Of a stretch of DNA of 64,000 nucleotides, positions 36,071 through 45,140 are shown in pieces. The stretch is from Formosa agariphila KMM 3901 (GTDB taxonomy: Bacteria > Bacteroidota > Bacteroidia > Flavobacteriales > Flavobacteriaceae), in contig NZ_HG315671.1 of NCBI RefSeq assembly GCF_000723205.1, forward strand, positions 841,351 through 905,350. Direction: 5' to 3'. The translations under genes were made by a program, and so were the position numbers. The notes beneath the pieces were generated by a model. It was given only the letters and a program-made list of their open reading frames with translations. It did not search any database and had not been told where the DNA came from. Positions within the stretch are counted from its first letter, which is position 1. Every line of letters starts with the position of its first letter.

Positions 36071-36895
36071 TTATAAATCTCTTCGTTCTAATAATTTGTA
36101 AGAAAAGAAAACAAAAATTGCTGTCCAAATTATTACAATAAATATATCTGTAGGATGTACAGCATAATCGTAAAACATTTCTGATTTCTCTGGGAATTTT
36201 GTCATGATTACACGCTGAAACGGTTGCTTAATTAAATTGTACATCGATTTAAGCGGAAAGAATCTCTGAACTTTTTCAGCAAGTTCACTGCTGGTTTGCC
36301 ATGCTATAATGCCGAATCCAATCCATTCAACAATAAATAATACAAATAGACCGCCTAGCGCAAATGCAGAGCGTTTAACCAACATGGCTAAAAATAAACA
36401 CAAACTAAAAAAGCCAACAAGCTTAACAAAATAAGCGAGTAGAAAGTTAGTTTCTCTAAAAATAATACTGGCTTCGGTATAGCTCGAGTAGTACATCCCT
36501 ATAGCAAATGTAGCTAACCCAATTAAAATGGTTGCAATGGCAGAGAAAAATACGATGGTATAGAATTTAGATAAGATGAATTCTTTTTTACTTAATCCAT
36601 CAATAAGATTTTGTTTAATGGTTTTGTTGCTGTATTCGTTACCAATCATACTCACCACAACTATGGCGAAGAAAAACTTAAACTGAGAGGCGAAAAATGT
36701 TGTAATATGCCAAATTACAGGGAAATTAAATATGCCTAATTCTCCTAATTCTAAGGTGAATAATCCAAAGAAGTTTATTTTAATAGATGAAAGTATTAAT
36801 ACGGTAAACGGTAAAATAAATGAAATAAAAATCAATACTTTACTGGCGCGATTAAGTAGAAGTTTTTGTAATTCTAAATTTAAAAGTCGTAACAT
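36071..36895 (-). CDS. ABC-2 type permease
   Basis: A 274-residue protein with about six transmembrane helices. The cytoplasmic signature SMIGNEYSNKTIKQNLIDGL is typical of ABC-2/bacitracin- or gliding-type exporters. It starts 18 bases after the ATPase gene and forms a transporter with it. Substrate unknown. Confidence 0.88.
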   Translation of the reverse strand: MLRLLNLELQKLLLNRASKVLIFISFILPFTVLILSSIKINFFGLFTLELGELGIFNFPVIWHITTFFASQFKFFFAIVVVSMIGNEYSNKTIKQNLIDGLSKKEFILSKFYTIVFFSAIATILIGLATFAIGMYYSSYTEASIIFRETNFLLAYFVKLVGFFSLCLFLAMLVKRSAFALGGLFVLFIVEWIGFGIIAWQTSSELAEKVQRFFPLKSMYNLIKQPFQRVIMTKFPEKSEMFYDYAVHPTDIFIVIIWTAIFVFFSYKLLERRDL

Positions 36896-36913
36896 AGGTG
36901 TGATTTTTATGGC

Positions 36914-37810
36914 TTATTGGTGGTCTGTTAATTGTAAAAATTGCTCTTCTAAACTTTGTTTACGTTTTACCAAATGCGATAAAACAATTCCTCTTTCAAA
37001 CATTAGTTTATTAAATTCTAAGGCTTCTAAAGGTTCGTTTAAAAACACCTTTAGAATTTGGTTGTCTTCAGAGATTTTTCCGAAAGCAGGATTGCTTTCT
37101 AAGACCGTTCTTAAAGCGTTATTGTCTTCGGCTTTTAATTCAAAGTATCCGTGACTGGCAATCATTTCGTCTACACGACCAGAGTATAATTTCACACCTT
37201 TTCTAAGCACAACCACATGCGAACACACTTTTTCTACTTCATCTAATAAATGAGATGCCAATAAAATGGTGGTTCCGTTTTGTGCAATTTGTTTTATAAT
37301 TTCTCTAATTTGATGTATACCTTGTGGGTCTAATCCGTTTGTAGGTTCATCTAAAATTAAAATTTCAGGATCGTTTAATAGGGCAGAGGCAATGGCTAAG
37401 CGCTGTTTCATACCTAGAGAGAAGGTTTGAAATTTTCCATGTTTTCTATCTAACAAACCAACAACATCTAGCTTTTCTTCAATTTTACTAAAATCGATTC
37501 CTTTAATTTTGCAAACCAATTTTAAATTTTGGTATGCCGTCATGTATGGATAAAAATTAGGACGCTCTATAATTGCACCTACTTTTTTTAAAGCATCATG
37601 CGTAGAAATGGTGCCGCCGAACCAACTAAAACTTCCAGAAGTTTTATTAACAACATTTAAAACAATTCCTAAGGTTGTCGATTTTCCGCTTCCGTTTGGT
37701 CCCAAAATACCATAGACATTGCCTTTGTTAATAGTGAAAGACAAATTGTTAACTGCGGTAAGTGGTCCGAATTTTTTTGTAAGATTATTAATTGTGAGTA
37801 TGCCTGCCAA
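36914..37810 (-). CDS. ABC transporter ATP-binding protein
   Basis: A 298-residue ABC ATPase: Walker A GPNGSGKST, signature FSLGMKQRLAIA, Walker B ILILDEPTNGLDP and H-loop ASHLLDEVEKVCSH. A C-terminal extension follows. The layout (ATPase then 270-residue permease) resembles BcrAB/GldAF-type exporters, but I cannot assign gldA/gldF from this context. Confidence 0.92.
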   Translation of the reverse strand: MAGILTINNLTKKFGPLTAVNNLSFTINKGNVYGILGPNGSGKSTTLGIVLNVVNKTSGSFSWFGGTISTHDALKKVGAIIERPNFYPYMTAYQNLKLVCKIKGIDFSKIEEKLDVVGLLDRKHGKFQTFSLGMKQRLAIASALLNDPEILILDEPTNGLDPQGIHQIREIIKQIAQNGTTILLASHLLDEVEKVCSHVVVLRKGVKLYSGRVDEMIASHGYFELKAEDNNALRTVLESNPAFGKISEDNQILKVFLNEPLEALEFNKLMFERGIVLSHLVKRKQSLEEQFLQLTDHQ

Positions 37811-37893
37811 AGTGGATGGTTTTGTGGTTATGTTAGTAAGACGAATATCAATAAAATTTGTTACAAGCTAATAAATAAAAGCTTAAAATTGAG

Positions 37894-37901
37894 TAAATTT
37901 G
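37894..37901 (+). promoter_or_regulatory. -7 element upstream of the kinase-like gene
   Basis: TAAATTTG, an exact -7 consensus, ends five bases before the ATG at 37907. It overlaps codons of any longer frame from TTG 37889, so it argues for the ATG start and a nearly leaderless transcript. Confidence 0.45.
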
Positions 37902-37906
37902 TAACT

Positions 37907-38968
37907 ATGGACGATTTAAAAATATCAAAAAAGAAGCCTTCATATCCAATTAGTGAAAAATTAGATCAATATCTTTCTGAATATAATAGAAATTTTAAGC
38001 TTCCTATTTTTTACGATGATTTGTTACGTTATCAAGGCGCTATAAGTGTTTTTGATAAGGATGATGAAGATACGCTTTGGCTTCGTGTATATTATAATGA
38101 ATACGACCGGGAGGAAATTGATTTAGCTTTAAAACGCGTATATTCTAATTTGGTTTCTGATGGTAATGAGAAGATTTTCGACTTTCTAAATGTAGATTGT
38201 ATAGACTTCTGCACCTTTGGAAATTCTCAACCGTTCCGAATAAAAGTCCGAAATATTTTAAACGATAACTACACGCATTTTTACGTAAAACGTGCCGATG
38301 CATCTCGTGTTTATGGTTTAGAATTAGAGCATATGCTGTCTCCAAATAGTCTTAACTTTTTGGTGTATAAAGACACGTTAATTGAAGAACATATTGCAGG
38401 TATACCTGGTGATGTCTTTATAAAAGATATTTTGCCAAGTTGTACATCGCCAGAAAAAGCACAGATTGCTAAAGAGTTTGTAAAGTTTAACGAGCGCTGT
38501 ATGATTCGTTTATTAGGAGACATGCGTTCTTATAACTATGTGGTAATTCCAACTCACGATTTTGATCAAATTGTATATAAAGTTCGTGCAATAGATTTTG
38601 ATCAGCAATGTTACGAAGGGAAATTAAATATTTATCGTCCGCAGTTTTTTAAAGAAAACTACGAAATGGTTAAGCTTGTTAAGGAAAAAATTACCGATGC
38701 ATCTATAGATCAATATAAAATTGAAGAGCGGTCTATTATTGCAAAACGTGTAATTAGTTATAAAAAGCGTTTAACAAAGCTAATCCATTGTATGGAAAAC
38801 GATAAAATTTCTACAGACGAAAATATCGAGCACTTAAGATCTGTAATTTACGATTACACTTTAGACATGAACTTTAGACATAGCGAAACTATGGGCGCAA
38901 TTTTAAAACATGCCTTGGCTTTTGTAAAACGTAATTACGAAGATGTTAATATGAAAAAATTGTCGTAA
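37907..38968 (+). CDS. Uncharacterised protein with possible divergent kinase-like fold
   Basis: A 353-residue cytoplasmic protein I cannot name. Residues 120-250 carry a series that resembles a remote protein-kinase/aminoglycoside-kinase core: HFYVKRADASRVYGLELEHM (candidate ATP-site Lys128 and helix-C Glu), a hinge-like LVYKDTLIEEHIAGIPGD, RLLGDMRSYNYVVI (Asp205 and Asn210 in catalytic-loop spacing) and RAIDFDQQ (Asp230, candidate metal ligand). The first 110 residues and the helical C-terminus are unrelated to anything I recognise. The motif reading is inference. It is divergent from the ABC transporter operon. Confidence 0.7.
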   Translation: MDDLKISKKKPSYPISEKLDQYLSEYNRNFKLPIFYDDLLRYQGAISVFDKDDEDTLWLRVYYNEYDREEIDLALKRVYSNLVSDGNEKIFDFLNVDCIDFCTFGNSQPFRIKVRNILNDNYTHFYVKRADASRVYGLELEHMLSPNSLNFLVYKDTLIEEHIAGIPGDVFIKDILPSCTSPEKAQIAKEFVKFNERCMIRLLGDMRSYNYVVIPTHDFDQIVYKVRAIDFDQQCYEGKLNIYRPQFFKENYEMVKLVKEKITDASIDQYKIEERSIIAKRVISYKKRLTKLIHCMENDKISTDENIEHLRSVIYDYTLDMNFRHSETMGAILKHALAFVKRNYEDVNMKKLS

Positions 38969-39487
38969 TTAATTCCAGTTTTCGTCGAAATCTAAACCAT
39001 CATAATCGTCGAAGTCCATATCGTCTTCAAACTCATCAAAGTCGTCGAAATCATCATCGGCTTCAAAATTACGCTCTGGTACTTCAGCAGGAATTTGACC
39101 ATGTACGAACATTAAATTTGGATAATCTACGCCGTCAACTTCATTAGATATTTCTCCTAGTTCTACAAAGAACGTCCACATGTTGAAGAAATCGTAAACG
39201 TAAATTAATTTTGTTTGCTCGCTATTTAGAATATTCTCTAGTATATTTTCATTCATTAAACTCACAGATTCTTGTCCGTCGCTTAAATCGAATAGAGAAT
39301 ATTCTTCACCTTGATTCCACTCGTCGTCACTCTTGTAAAATGATGCCATTTCGGCACCATCAAAACCAAAAGCTTGAGTGATAATGTTGTGCAAGTCTTC
39401 TAAGGTATCTGTTTTACGAATTTCTAAATCGCGAAATACATCCTCGTCGGTGTCGTTGTCTAAGATTACTCTAAATCTATAAATCAT
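38969..39487 (-). CDS. Plasmid pRiA4b ORF-3-like protein with acidic tail
   Basis: A 172-residue protein. Residues 1-135 match the pRiA4b ORF-3/IS1096 passenger family (MIYRFRVILDNDTDEDVFRD; TLEDLHNIITQAFGFDGAEM; TKLIYVYDFFNMWTFFVELG). The last 30 residues are almost entirely Asp, Glu and Phe (DDDFDDFDEFEDDMDFDDYD). No transposase or inverted repeats are nearby, so the gene is resident here and not evidence for an insertion sequence. Function unknown. Confidence 0.88.
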   Translation of the reverse strand: MIYRFRVILDNDTDEDVFRDLEIRKTDTLEDLHNIITQAFGFDGAEMASFYKSDDEWNQGEEYSLFDLSDGQESVSLMNENILENILNSEQTKLIYVYDFFNMWTFFVELGEISNEVDGVDYPNLMFVHGQIPAEVPERNFEADDDFDDFDEFEDDMDFDDYDGLDFDENWN

Positions 39488-39524
39488 ACTAAAAAATTAA
39501 GGGGTAAAGATACTATTTTTATGA

Positions 39525-40541
39525 TTATTTGCTAAAACGATGTAACATAAATGTCATTCCAGATAATAAGAAAAATGCACCAACTTGATGCAATACGCCT
39601 AGCCAAACCGGTACGTGTAAAAGTAGGGTGAATACACCTAAAGAAAACTGAAGAAAAACGAGTATTAATAAGGCGTTTATAGCTATTCTTTGGCTGTTTG
39701 TTAATTGTATTTTCTTTGATTTATACCATAGCATGACAATTAAACCCACTACAATATAAGCAATCATGCGGTGTACAAATTGAATCCCGCTTGGGTTTTC
39801 AATCAGGTTTTTATAAAAGGGTTCAAGTACATAAACGGTGTGGTGTATAAATTTGCCTTCGTTCATTAAAGGCCAATGATTATGCAGTAAACCAGCCTTT
39901 AAGCCAGCGATAAATGCACCATAGATAATTTGAATGAGTAATACAATATAAGTAACAATAATAAGGTTTCTGTATTTTGTGTTTACAATGTTCTTATTTG
40001 GATATATTAAATCTAATGCCACCCAAAGTGTTGCCGCGAACGTTAAAAAGGCGGCCGTGAGGTGGGCAGCCAACCTAAAATGACTTACATCTGGCATATC
40101 TACCAAGCCACTTTTTACCATATACCAACCTAGGAATCCTTGAAATCCTCCAAGGCATAGTAAAACAATACACTTTTTAATAGTAGATTTAGTAAGTTGT
40201 TTTGTGATAATAAAATATACAAATGGAAAAAAGAAGACCAAACCAATTACGCGACCAATTAAGCGATGAAACCATTCCCAAAAGTAAATACTTTTAAAAT
40301 CGTCTATAGTAAAATGAGAATTGTAGTGTTTAAACTCTGGATGTTGCTGATATAAATCGAATGCTTCTTGCCATTCTACATCGCCAATTGGCGGAATAGT
40401 TCCTGTTATTAATTTGTAATTAGAAATAGAAAGTCCAGAATCTGTAAGGCGTGTAATACCGCCAACAATAACCATAATAAAAATTAAAAAACAACCGGTA
40501 AATAACCAGTAAATTACGTTTTTATTGTCTTTTGTTTTCAT
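39525..40541 (-). CDS. ctaA: Heme A synthase (COX15/CtaA family)
   Basis: A 338-residue membrane protein with about eight helices. It converts heme O to heme A for cytochrome c oxidase. Heme-ligand histidine regions are visible: FWEWFHRLIGRVIGLVF, HFRLAAHLTAAFLTF, FVHRMIAYIVVGLIV and LHQVGAFFLLSG. The long first loop (SISNYKLITGTIPPIGDVEW) resembles the COX15 type common in Bacteroidetes and Proteobacteria. Confidence 0.92.
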   Translation of the reverse strand: MKTKDNKNVIYWLFTGCFLIFIMVIVGGITRLTDSGLSISNYKLITGTIPPIGDVEWQEAFDLYQQHPEFKHYNSHFTIDDFKSIYFWEWFHRLIGRVIGLVFFFPFVYFIITKQLTKSTIKKCIVLLCLGGFQGFLGWYMVKSGLVDMPDVSHFRLAAHLTAAFLTFAATLWVALDLIYPNKNIVNTKYRNLIIVTYIVLLIQIIYGAFIAGLKAGLLHNHWPLMNEGKFIHHTVYVLEPFYKNLIENPSGIQFVHRMIAYIVVGLIVMLWYKSKKIQLTNSQRIAINALLILVFLQFSLGVFTLLLHVPVWLGVLHQVGAFFLLSGMTFMLHRFSK

Positions 40542-40741
40542 TTCTTTCAGTGTTTCAGAGTGTCTGTGGTTTTTTAATTTTAATAATTAAACGAGATGCA
40601 TAGTTTTAATTTCACATGAATCGTTATACAGTTCTTCAAAAATTAAAAAAGCCCAAATTTGAAGTAATTTGTAATTGTGTTTGAATTTTAATATGAGTTT
40701 TCAAGTTTTTGTCAGCAACTCTGCAACTCTGCAATGTTTTG
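40542..40741. other. Intergenic region with a short tandem repeat
   Basis: Two hundred AT-rich bases between two leftward genes. Near 40717-40735 the unit AACTCTGC occurs twice in tandem. No gene or terminator recognised. Confidence 0.5.
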
Positions 40742-42160
40742 CTATTTTGCTACCGTTAACCCTAATTTTTTTCCAGCTTTTAACATTAACTGAAAAGCAG
40801 CTTCGTGTTCGTTTGGAATTTCTCCTTCAAGAATTGCTTCTTTAATTACATCTTTAATCTGTCCAATTTCTTTTGAAGGTTTTAAACTAAACGTCTCCAT
40901 AATTTCCTCTCCTGAAATAGGTGGCTGAAAATTACGCACATGATCTCGAGCTTCAACTTCTACAATCTTATCTCTTACGATCTTAAAATTGTTATGGTAT
41001 TTTTTGAATTTCTTCGGATTTTTTGTCGTGATATCAGCCTCACATAAAGTCATTAAATCTTCTACTGCATCTCCAGCGTCAAAAACCAATCGTCTTACGG
41101 CAGAATCTGTAACAATATCCTGTGCCAATACTATAGGGCGAGAGCTCATAAACACCATTTTCTGAACAAATTTCATTTTATCATTCAATGGTAATTTTAA
41201 GCGTTTAAATAAGTGATATGTCATTTTAGACCCCTCAAATTCGTGTCCGTGAAACGTCCAACCTACTTTTTTACTAAATCTTTTGGTTGGTGCTTTACCT
41301 ATATCGTGGAGTAAGGCTGCCCAACGTAACCAGAGATTATCTGTGTTTTCGGCAATATTGTCTACAACTTCTAAAGTGTGATAAAAATTGTCTTTATGGC
41401 GTTGGCCTTCAACCTCGTCTATTCCTTTTAAAGCGGTTAATTCTGGTAAAATATAGTTTAGAAGCCCTGTTTTTTCTAGTAAAAGAAATCCGATAGACGG
41501 TACTTTACTTTCTAGAATTTTATTGAGTTCGACTATAATACGTTCCTTAGTAATAATTTCTAAACGACTATTATTTCTAGTAATGGCATTTAGAGATTCG
41601 TCTTCAATAACAAAATTTAATTGCGTCGCGAATCGAATGGCGCGCATCATACGTAAAGGATCGTCACTATAAGTAATATCTGGATTTAAAGGGGTGCGAA
41701 TAATTTTATTTTCTAAATCTTGAATCCCTCCAAAAGGATCTAACAAATTTCCAAAACGGTTTTCGTTTAAATCGAGAGCCAGGGCATTTATTGTAAAATC
41801 ACGACGGTTTTGATCGTCTTCTAAAGTGCCATCTTCAACAACTGGATTTCTGCTGTCTTCGTTATAAGATTCTTTTCTAGCGCCAACAAATTCAATTTCA
41901 ATGTCGTTATAACGTAACATGGCAGTACCATATGTTTTAAAAACTTGAACTTTAGGTTTGTTAGGTAAGTTTTTTGCGACTTGTTTTGCAAGCGCAATTC
42001 CGCTACCTATTGCAACAACATCGATATCTTTGGCAGAACCACGGTTTAAAATAAAATCTCGAACAAAGCCACCAATTACATAACTGTCTAAATGTAGTTC
42101 GTTTGCCGATTGCGAAATAATTTTAAAAATAGGGTTCTGTAATGCTTCTTTGTAATTCAT
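40742..42160 (-). CDS. cca: CCA-adding tRNA nucleotidyltransferase with HD domain
   Basis: A 472-residue class II nucleotidyltransferase that builds or repairs the tRNA 3'-CCA end. Active site GGFVRD and KDIDVVAIGSG; RRDFTINALA; nucleotide-recognition motif DDPLRMMRAIRFATQL. An HD phosphohydrolase domain follows (WAALLHDIGKAPT). Closely related poly(A) polymerases cannot be fully separated by eye. Confidence 0.92.
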   Translation of the reverse strand: MNYKEALQNPIFKIISQSANELHLDSYVIGGFVRDFILNRGSAKDIDVVAIGSGIALAKQVAKNLPNKPKVQVFKTYGTAMLRYNDIEIEFVGARKESYNEDSRNPVVEDGTLEDDQNRRDFTINALALDLNENRFGNLLDPFGGIQDLENKIIRTPLNPDITYSDDPLRMMRAIRFATQLNFVIEDESLNAITRNNSRLEIITKERIIVELNKILESKVPSIGFLLLEKTGLLNYILPELTALKGIDEVEGQRHKDNFYHTLEVVDNIAENTDNLWLRWAALLHDIGKAPTKRFSKKVGWTFHGHEFEGSKMTYHLFKRLKLPLNDKMKFVQKMVFMSSRPIVLAQDIVTDSAVRRLVFDAGDAVEDLMTLCEADITTKNPKKFKKYHNNFKIVRDKIVEVEARDHVRNFQPPISGEEIMETFSLKPSKEIGQIKDVIKEAILEGEIPNEHEAAFQLMLKAGKKLGLTVAK

Positions 42161-42163
42161 TTG

Positions 42164-42230
42164 TCAAATTCCAATTTTCAAATTCCAAATCCCAGTAATT
42201 GTAGTTTGGAATTTAGTGCTTGAAATTTAA
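42164..42230. repeat. Short intergenic AAATTCCAA repeats
   Basis: The 74-base gap holds CAAATTCCAA twice plus ATTCCAAATCCC, with the inverse TTTGGAATTT and TTGAAATTTAAG downstream. They can fold into an imperfect hairpin. Repeats of this kind may be dispersed elsewhere in the genome, which cannot be tested here. Confidence 0.5.
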
Positions 42231-42234
42231 GAGG

Positions 42235-42795
42235 TTACTCTCGTATAACTTTCACAACACCACTATTACTTAACTTAATTATAGATGATGGTTTTGCGTT
42301 CTTTTTTTCGTGGTGCAAATTTACGACATAGTCTACACCTTTTAAAATATCGGGAGCGATTTCTTTGTAGGATTTTGGAGTTGGTTGCCCACTAATATTT
42401 GCAGAGGTAGAGACAATGGCACCATTAAAACGGCGTAATAATTGAAAGCAAAAATCATCGTCAGGAATACGAATAGCAATTGTATTGTCTTCGGCAATTA
42501 AGTTCGTAGCTAAATTTTGAGGCTCGTCGTAAATAATTGTAATTGGTGCTTCAGAAATATCGAAAATACTAAATGCTGCTTCCGGGATTTTCTTCACATA
42601 TTTCTTTAGCATCCTATCGTCTGCCACCAAGCAAATTAAAGCTTTACTATCTTCGCGTTGTTTTAGTTTAAATATTTTTTTTACAGCCTCTTCGTTAGTG
42701 GCATCGCAACCAATTCCCCAAACCGTGTCTGTAGGGTAGAGTATGAGTCCGCCTTCTTTTAAAACTTTTAAGGCATTTGTGATTTCTTTTTGCAT
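42235..42795 (-). CDS. L-threonylcarbamoyladenylate synthase (Sua5/YciO/YrdC)
   Basis: A 186-residue YrdC-domain protein. LYPTDTVWGIGCDATNEEAV, KQREDSKALICLVAD, AIRIPDDDFCFQLLRRF and IVSTSANISGQPTP are diagnostic. It makes threonylcarbamoyl-AMP for the t6A37 tRNA modification. The C-terminal Sua5 domain is absent, so it is TsaC-like in length. Confidence 0.92.
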   Translation of the reverse strand: MQKEITNALKVLKEGGLILYPTDTVWGIGCDATNEEAVKKIFKLKQREDSKALICLVADDRMLKKYVKKIPEAAFSIFDISEAPITIIYDEPQNLATNLIAEDNTIAIRIPDDDFCFQLLRRFNGAIVSTSANISGQPTPKSYKEIAPDILKGVDYVVNLHHEKKNAKPSSIIKLSNSGVVKVIRE

Positions 42796-42804
42796 GAATA
42801 ACTT

Positions 42805-43917
42805 TTATTTTTTGTCTAAAATTGTTTTATAAACATCAAATGTTTTTTGTGCCATAATTTCTGAAGAAAAACCATTAATAATTTGGGCGTGAGATTTTTC
42901 AATAAACTGATGTTTTAATTCCTCGTCTGTAGTTAAATTGACCAAATTATCTGAAAGAGTTTTATAATCGTTTACTTGAGACAAAAAACCATTAACACCA
43001 TGCTCTATAATTTCAGGAATTCCACCTGGATTAGTAGATATAACAGGTATTTTGAAATAAAAGGCTTCATTAATTACTTGTGGTAATCCTTCAGACTGTG
43101 AGGTTAACATAAACACATCGAACTGCGGAATATAGTTAGATGCATTATCTATAAAACCTGTAAATGTTATATAATCTTCTAATTTTAACTCTTTAACTTT
43201 CTCAACGTATTCATCTGTTTTCTTGGTGAAGTTACCTATTTGAACAAAATGAAAATGGGGGAGTTTTTTTGTGTTAACGATATCGTCAATTACATTTAAG
43301 AATGTAAGTAAGTTTTTTGCACGAATATGATTCCCTATGTTTCCTACAATGATTTTGTTTTCCGGAATCAGGTACTGCTCTCTTAACTTAAAATCTGTAA
43401 CATCGGTTTTATTACTAAAACGGATACCGTTATAAATAGTCATTATTTTTGATGTGTCTTCTATGTTTTTAGCGGTCACTTCTGCAACAGCTTTAGATAC
43501 ACAGATGTATTTTTCAATTTTTTTATAGTTGTATTTAAAGAGCGTAGATTTCCTTTGTTTAATTTCGAAAACGGTTTTTTTACTAAAAATAAAGGGCGGT
43601 AATGAATTACTTATTCTATCGGCTATAACAGATAATGTTAGGGCTGTAGGGTCGTGTAGATGGATTAAATCGATATTTTTAGAACGACAGGTTCTTATAA
43701 GTTTAAAAATATATCTTGGGTCAATTTTAAAATCTAAAGGTGCAGGAATACATGCGTAGTTTTTCTGAATCAATCTTTTATGAAAAACAGAATCTTGTAC
43801 ACAAAAAATATATTGCTTAACATCTAGGTTAGCCTGTTCTAATTCGTAATATAAATTCTCAATGTGATTTTCGCCACCACCCCAATTAGATACTCCAGAA
43901 ACATGTAAAATAACCAT
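42805..43917 (-). CDS. Glycosyltransferase family 4 protein
   Basis: A 370-residue GT-B enzyme. N-terminal HVSGVSNWGGGENHIENLYY, IVGNIGNHIRAKNLLTFLNV and the donor-binding motif LTSQSEGLPQVINEAFYFKI. It likely adds a sugar in surface-polysaccharide or LPS-core assembly. It begins directly after the preceding GT2 stop, so the two are coupled. Confidence 0.92.
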   Translation of the reverse strand: MVILHVSGVSNWGGGENHIENLYYELEQANLDVKQYIFCVQDSVFHKRLIQKNYACIPAPLDFKIDPRYIFKLIRTCRSKNIDLIHLHDPTALTLSVIADRISNSLPPFIFSKKTVFEIKQRKSTLFKYNYKKIEKYICVSKAVAEVTAKNIEDTSKIMTIYNGIRFSNKTDVTDFKLREQYLIPENKIIVGNIGNHIRAKNLLTFLNVIDDIVNTKKLPHFHFVQIGNFTKKTDEYVEKVKELKLEDYITFTGFIDNASNYIPQFDVFMLTSQSEGLPQVINEAFYFKIPVISTNPGGIPEIIEHGVNGFLSQVNDYKTLSDNLVNLTTDEELKHQFIEKSHAQIINGFSSEIMAQKTFDVYKTILDKK

Positions 43918-44844
43918 TTATTTTTCTAATATTTTTTGTGACTGTTTTAAAGATTTACTTAGTGAAGCACCATGAAACACTAATAAGTTTACAAAACTAA
44001 AGTATTTTGGTTTTACTAAAGATTTGAAAATGTACTTAACAGACATTAAAGTTTTAAGAATGATATAGCTAAGATATCCAGAATTCTTTTTTATAACATA
44101 TAGTAAGGATAACTTTAACTCTTGTTTAATTTTTATATTTAGCGACGTGCTTTTGCCTCTAAAGTGAATGTATTGTGAATCAGGAACCAAGTAGCAATCC
44201 TTTCTATCTTTCAGTTTACTTATTCTATAAGCAAGGTCTGTTTCTTCATAATACAGAAAAATATTTGTATCGAAACCACCAACCATATCGAATGCCTTAG
44301 CATCAATAAACATAAAAGAACCTGGAATAGCATCTACCTTTAAAGGAGTATTATATTGTATATTTCTTTTTGGATATCTTTCTGGACTTAGTTTTTCAAG
44401 GATTTTTCGTCCAAATAATTCTCGTTTTAAAGTTAAAAAGTGATCGAAAGATTTTAAAACCTTATTATTTTCATCGAACCCTTGAGGAGCACATAGAGCA
44501 ACATTCGAGTGGTTTTCTAAAAACATAGATAAATTAGATAAACAGTCGTTTTTTACTAAAGTATCGTTGTTTACAAAGGCATAATACTTTGATTTTGCAA
44601 ATTGAACGCCGAGCATGTTTCCTCCTCCAAAGCCTGTATTAACCCTGCTTCTAAAAAGGGTAAGATGCTCCATTTTAGGAAGCCCCTTCTTTAAAACTTC
44701 ATAATCGTCGTAATGAGATGCGTTATCAATTACGATAAGCTGCCAATTTAATGTATTTGAAGTGTGTTCTATTAGAGATTTAACTGCATTTATAGTAAAA
44801 CCCGATGAGTTATAATTTATTAAAATTACAGCTACTTGATACAT
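43918..44844 (-). CDS. Glycosyltransferase family 2 protein
   Basis: A 308-residue GT-A enzyme. VAVILINYNSSGFTINAVKS at the N-terminus, the metal-binding YYAFVNNDTLVKND (DxD-like) and GFDTNIFLYYEETDLAYRIS resemble rhamnosyl/galactofuranosyl-type GT2 proteins. First gene of the two-gene leftward unit. Confidence 0.92.
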   Translation of the reverse strand: MYQVAVILINYNSSGFTINAVKSLIEHTSNTLNWQLIVIDNASHYDDYEVLKKGLPKMEHLTLFRSRVNTGFGGGNMLGVQFAKSKYYAFVNNDTLVKNDCLSNLSMFLENHSNVALCAPQGFDENNKVLKSFDHFLTLKRELFGRKILEKLSPERYPKRNIQYNTPLKVDAIPGSFMFIDAKAFDMVGGFDTNIFLYYEETDLAYRISKLKDRKDCYLVPDSQYIHFRGKSTSLNIKIKQELKLSLLYVIKKNSGYLSYIILKTLMSVKYIFKSLVKPKYFSFVNLLVFHGASLSKSLKQSQKILEK

Positions 44845-45140
44845 ATATTGGAATATTTAGCTAACAAAAATAGGAAAGATTTCTGTATAAAAGAGTGTCC
44901 GAAGTTTGTTTTCATCTGTTTTTCTTATGCAGATTACCTATATTTGTCGTAGTCGCATTTATAGTAGACTATCAGGTGTGTTTTAGAGTTTAGCTAAGAT
45001 TCTTTTACTAGTACTACTGTCCAATTTTGAATGACTTTTCCAATTGAAAATTCGATTAAAAAGTTTTGTTTACGACTGTAATTAAAATAATGACTCTAAA
45101 ACAATCATTGATTATCTTTTGAATTTATAATCTAAATAAC
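44845..45140. other. Divergent intergenic region of the polysaccharide cluster
   Basis: About 296 bases between the leftward GT2 and rightward KdkA-like genes. TATATTTG at 44939-44946 is a rightward -7 match but would leave a leader of about 190 bases. No ORF or clear hairpin. Confidence 0.45.

Noticed and set aside
36071-37810. Assignment of the ABC pair as gldA-gldF gliding genes
   Set aside because: Size and order fit, but no gldG follows and the motifs are common to many ABC-2 exporters.
38969-39487. Insertion sequence suggested by the IS1096/pRiA4b family name
   Set aside because: There is no transposase, terminal inverted repeat or target duplication around it.
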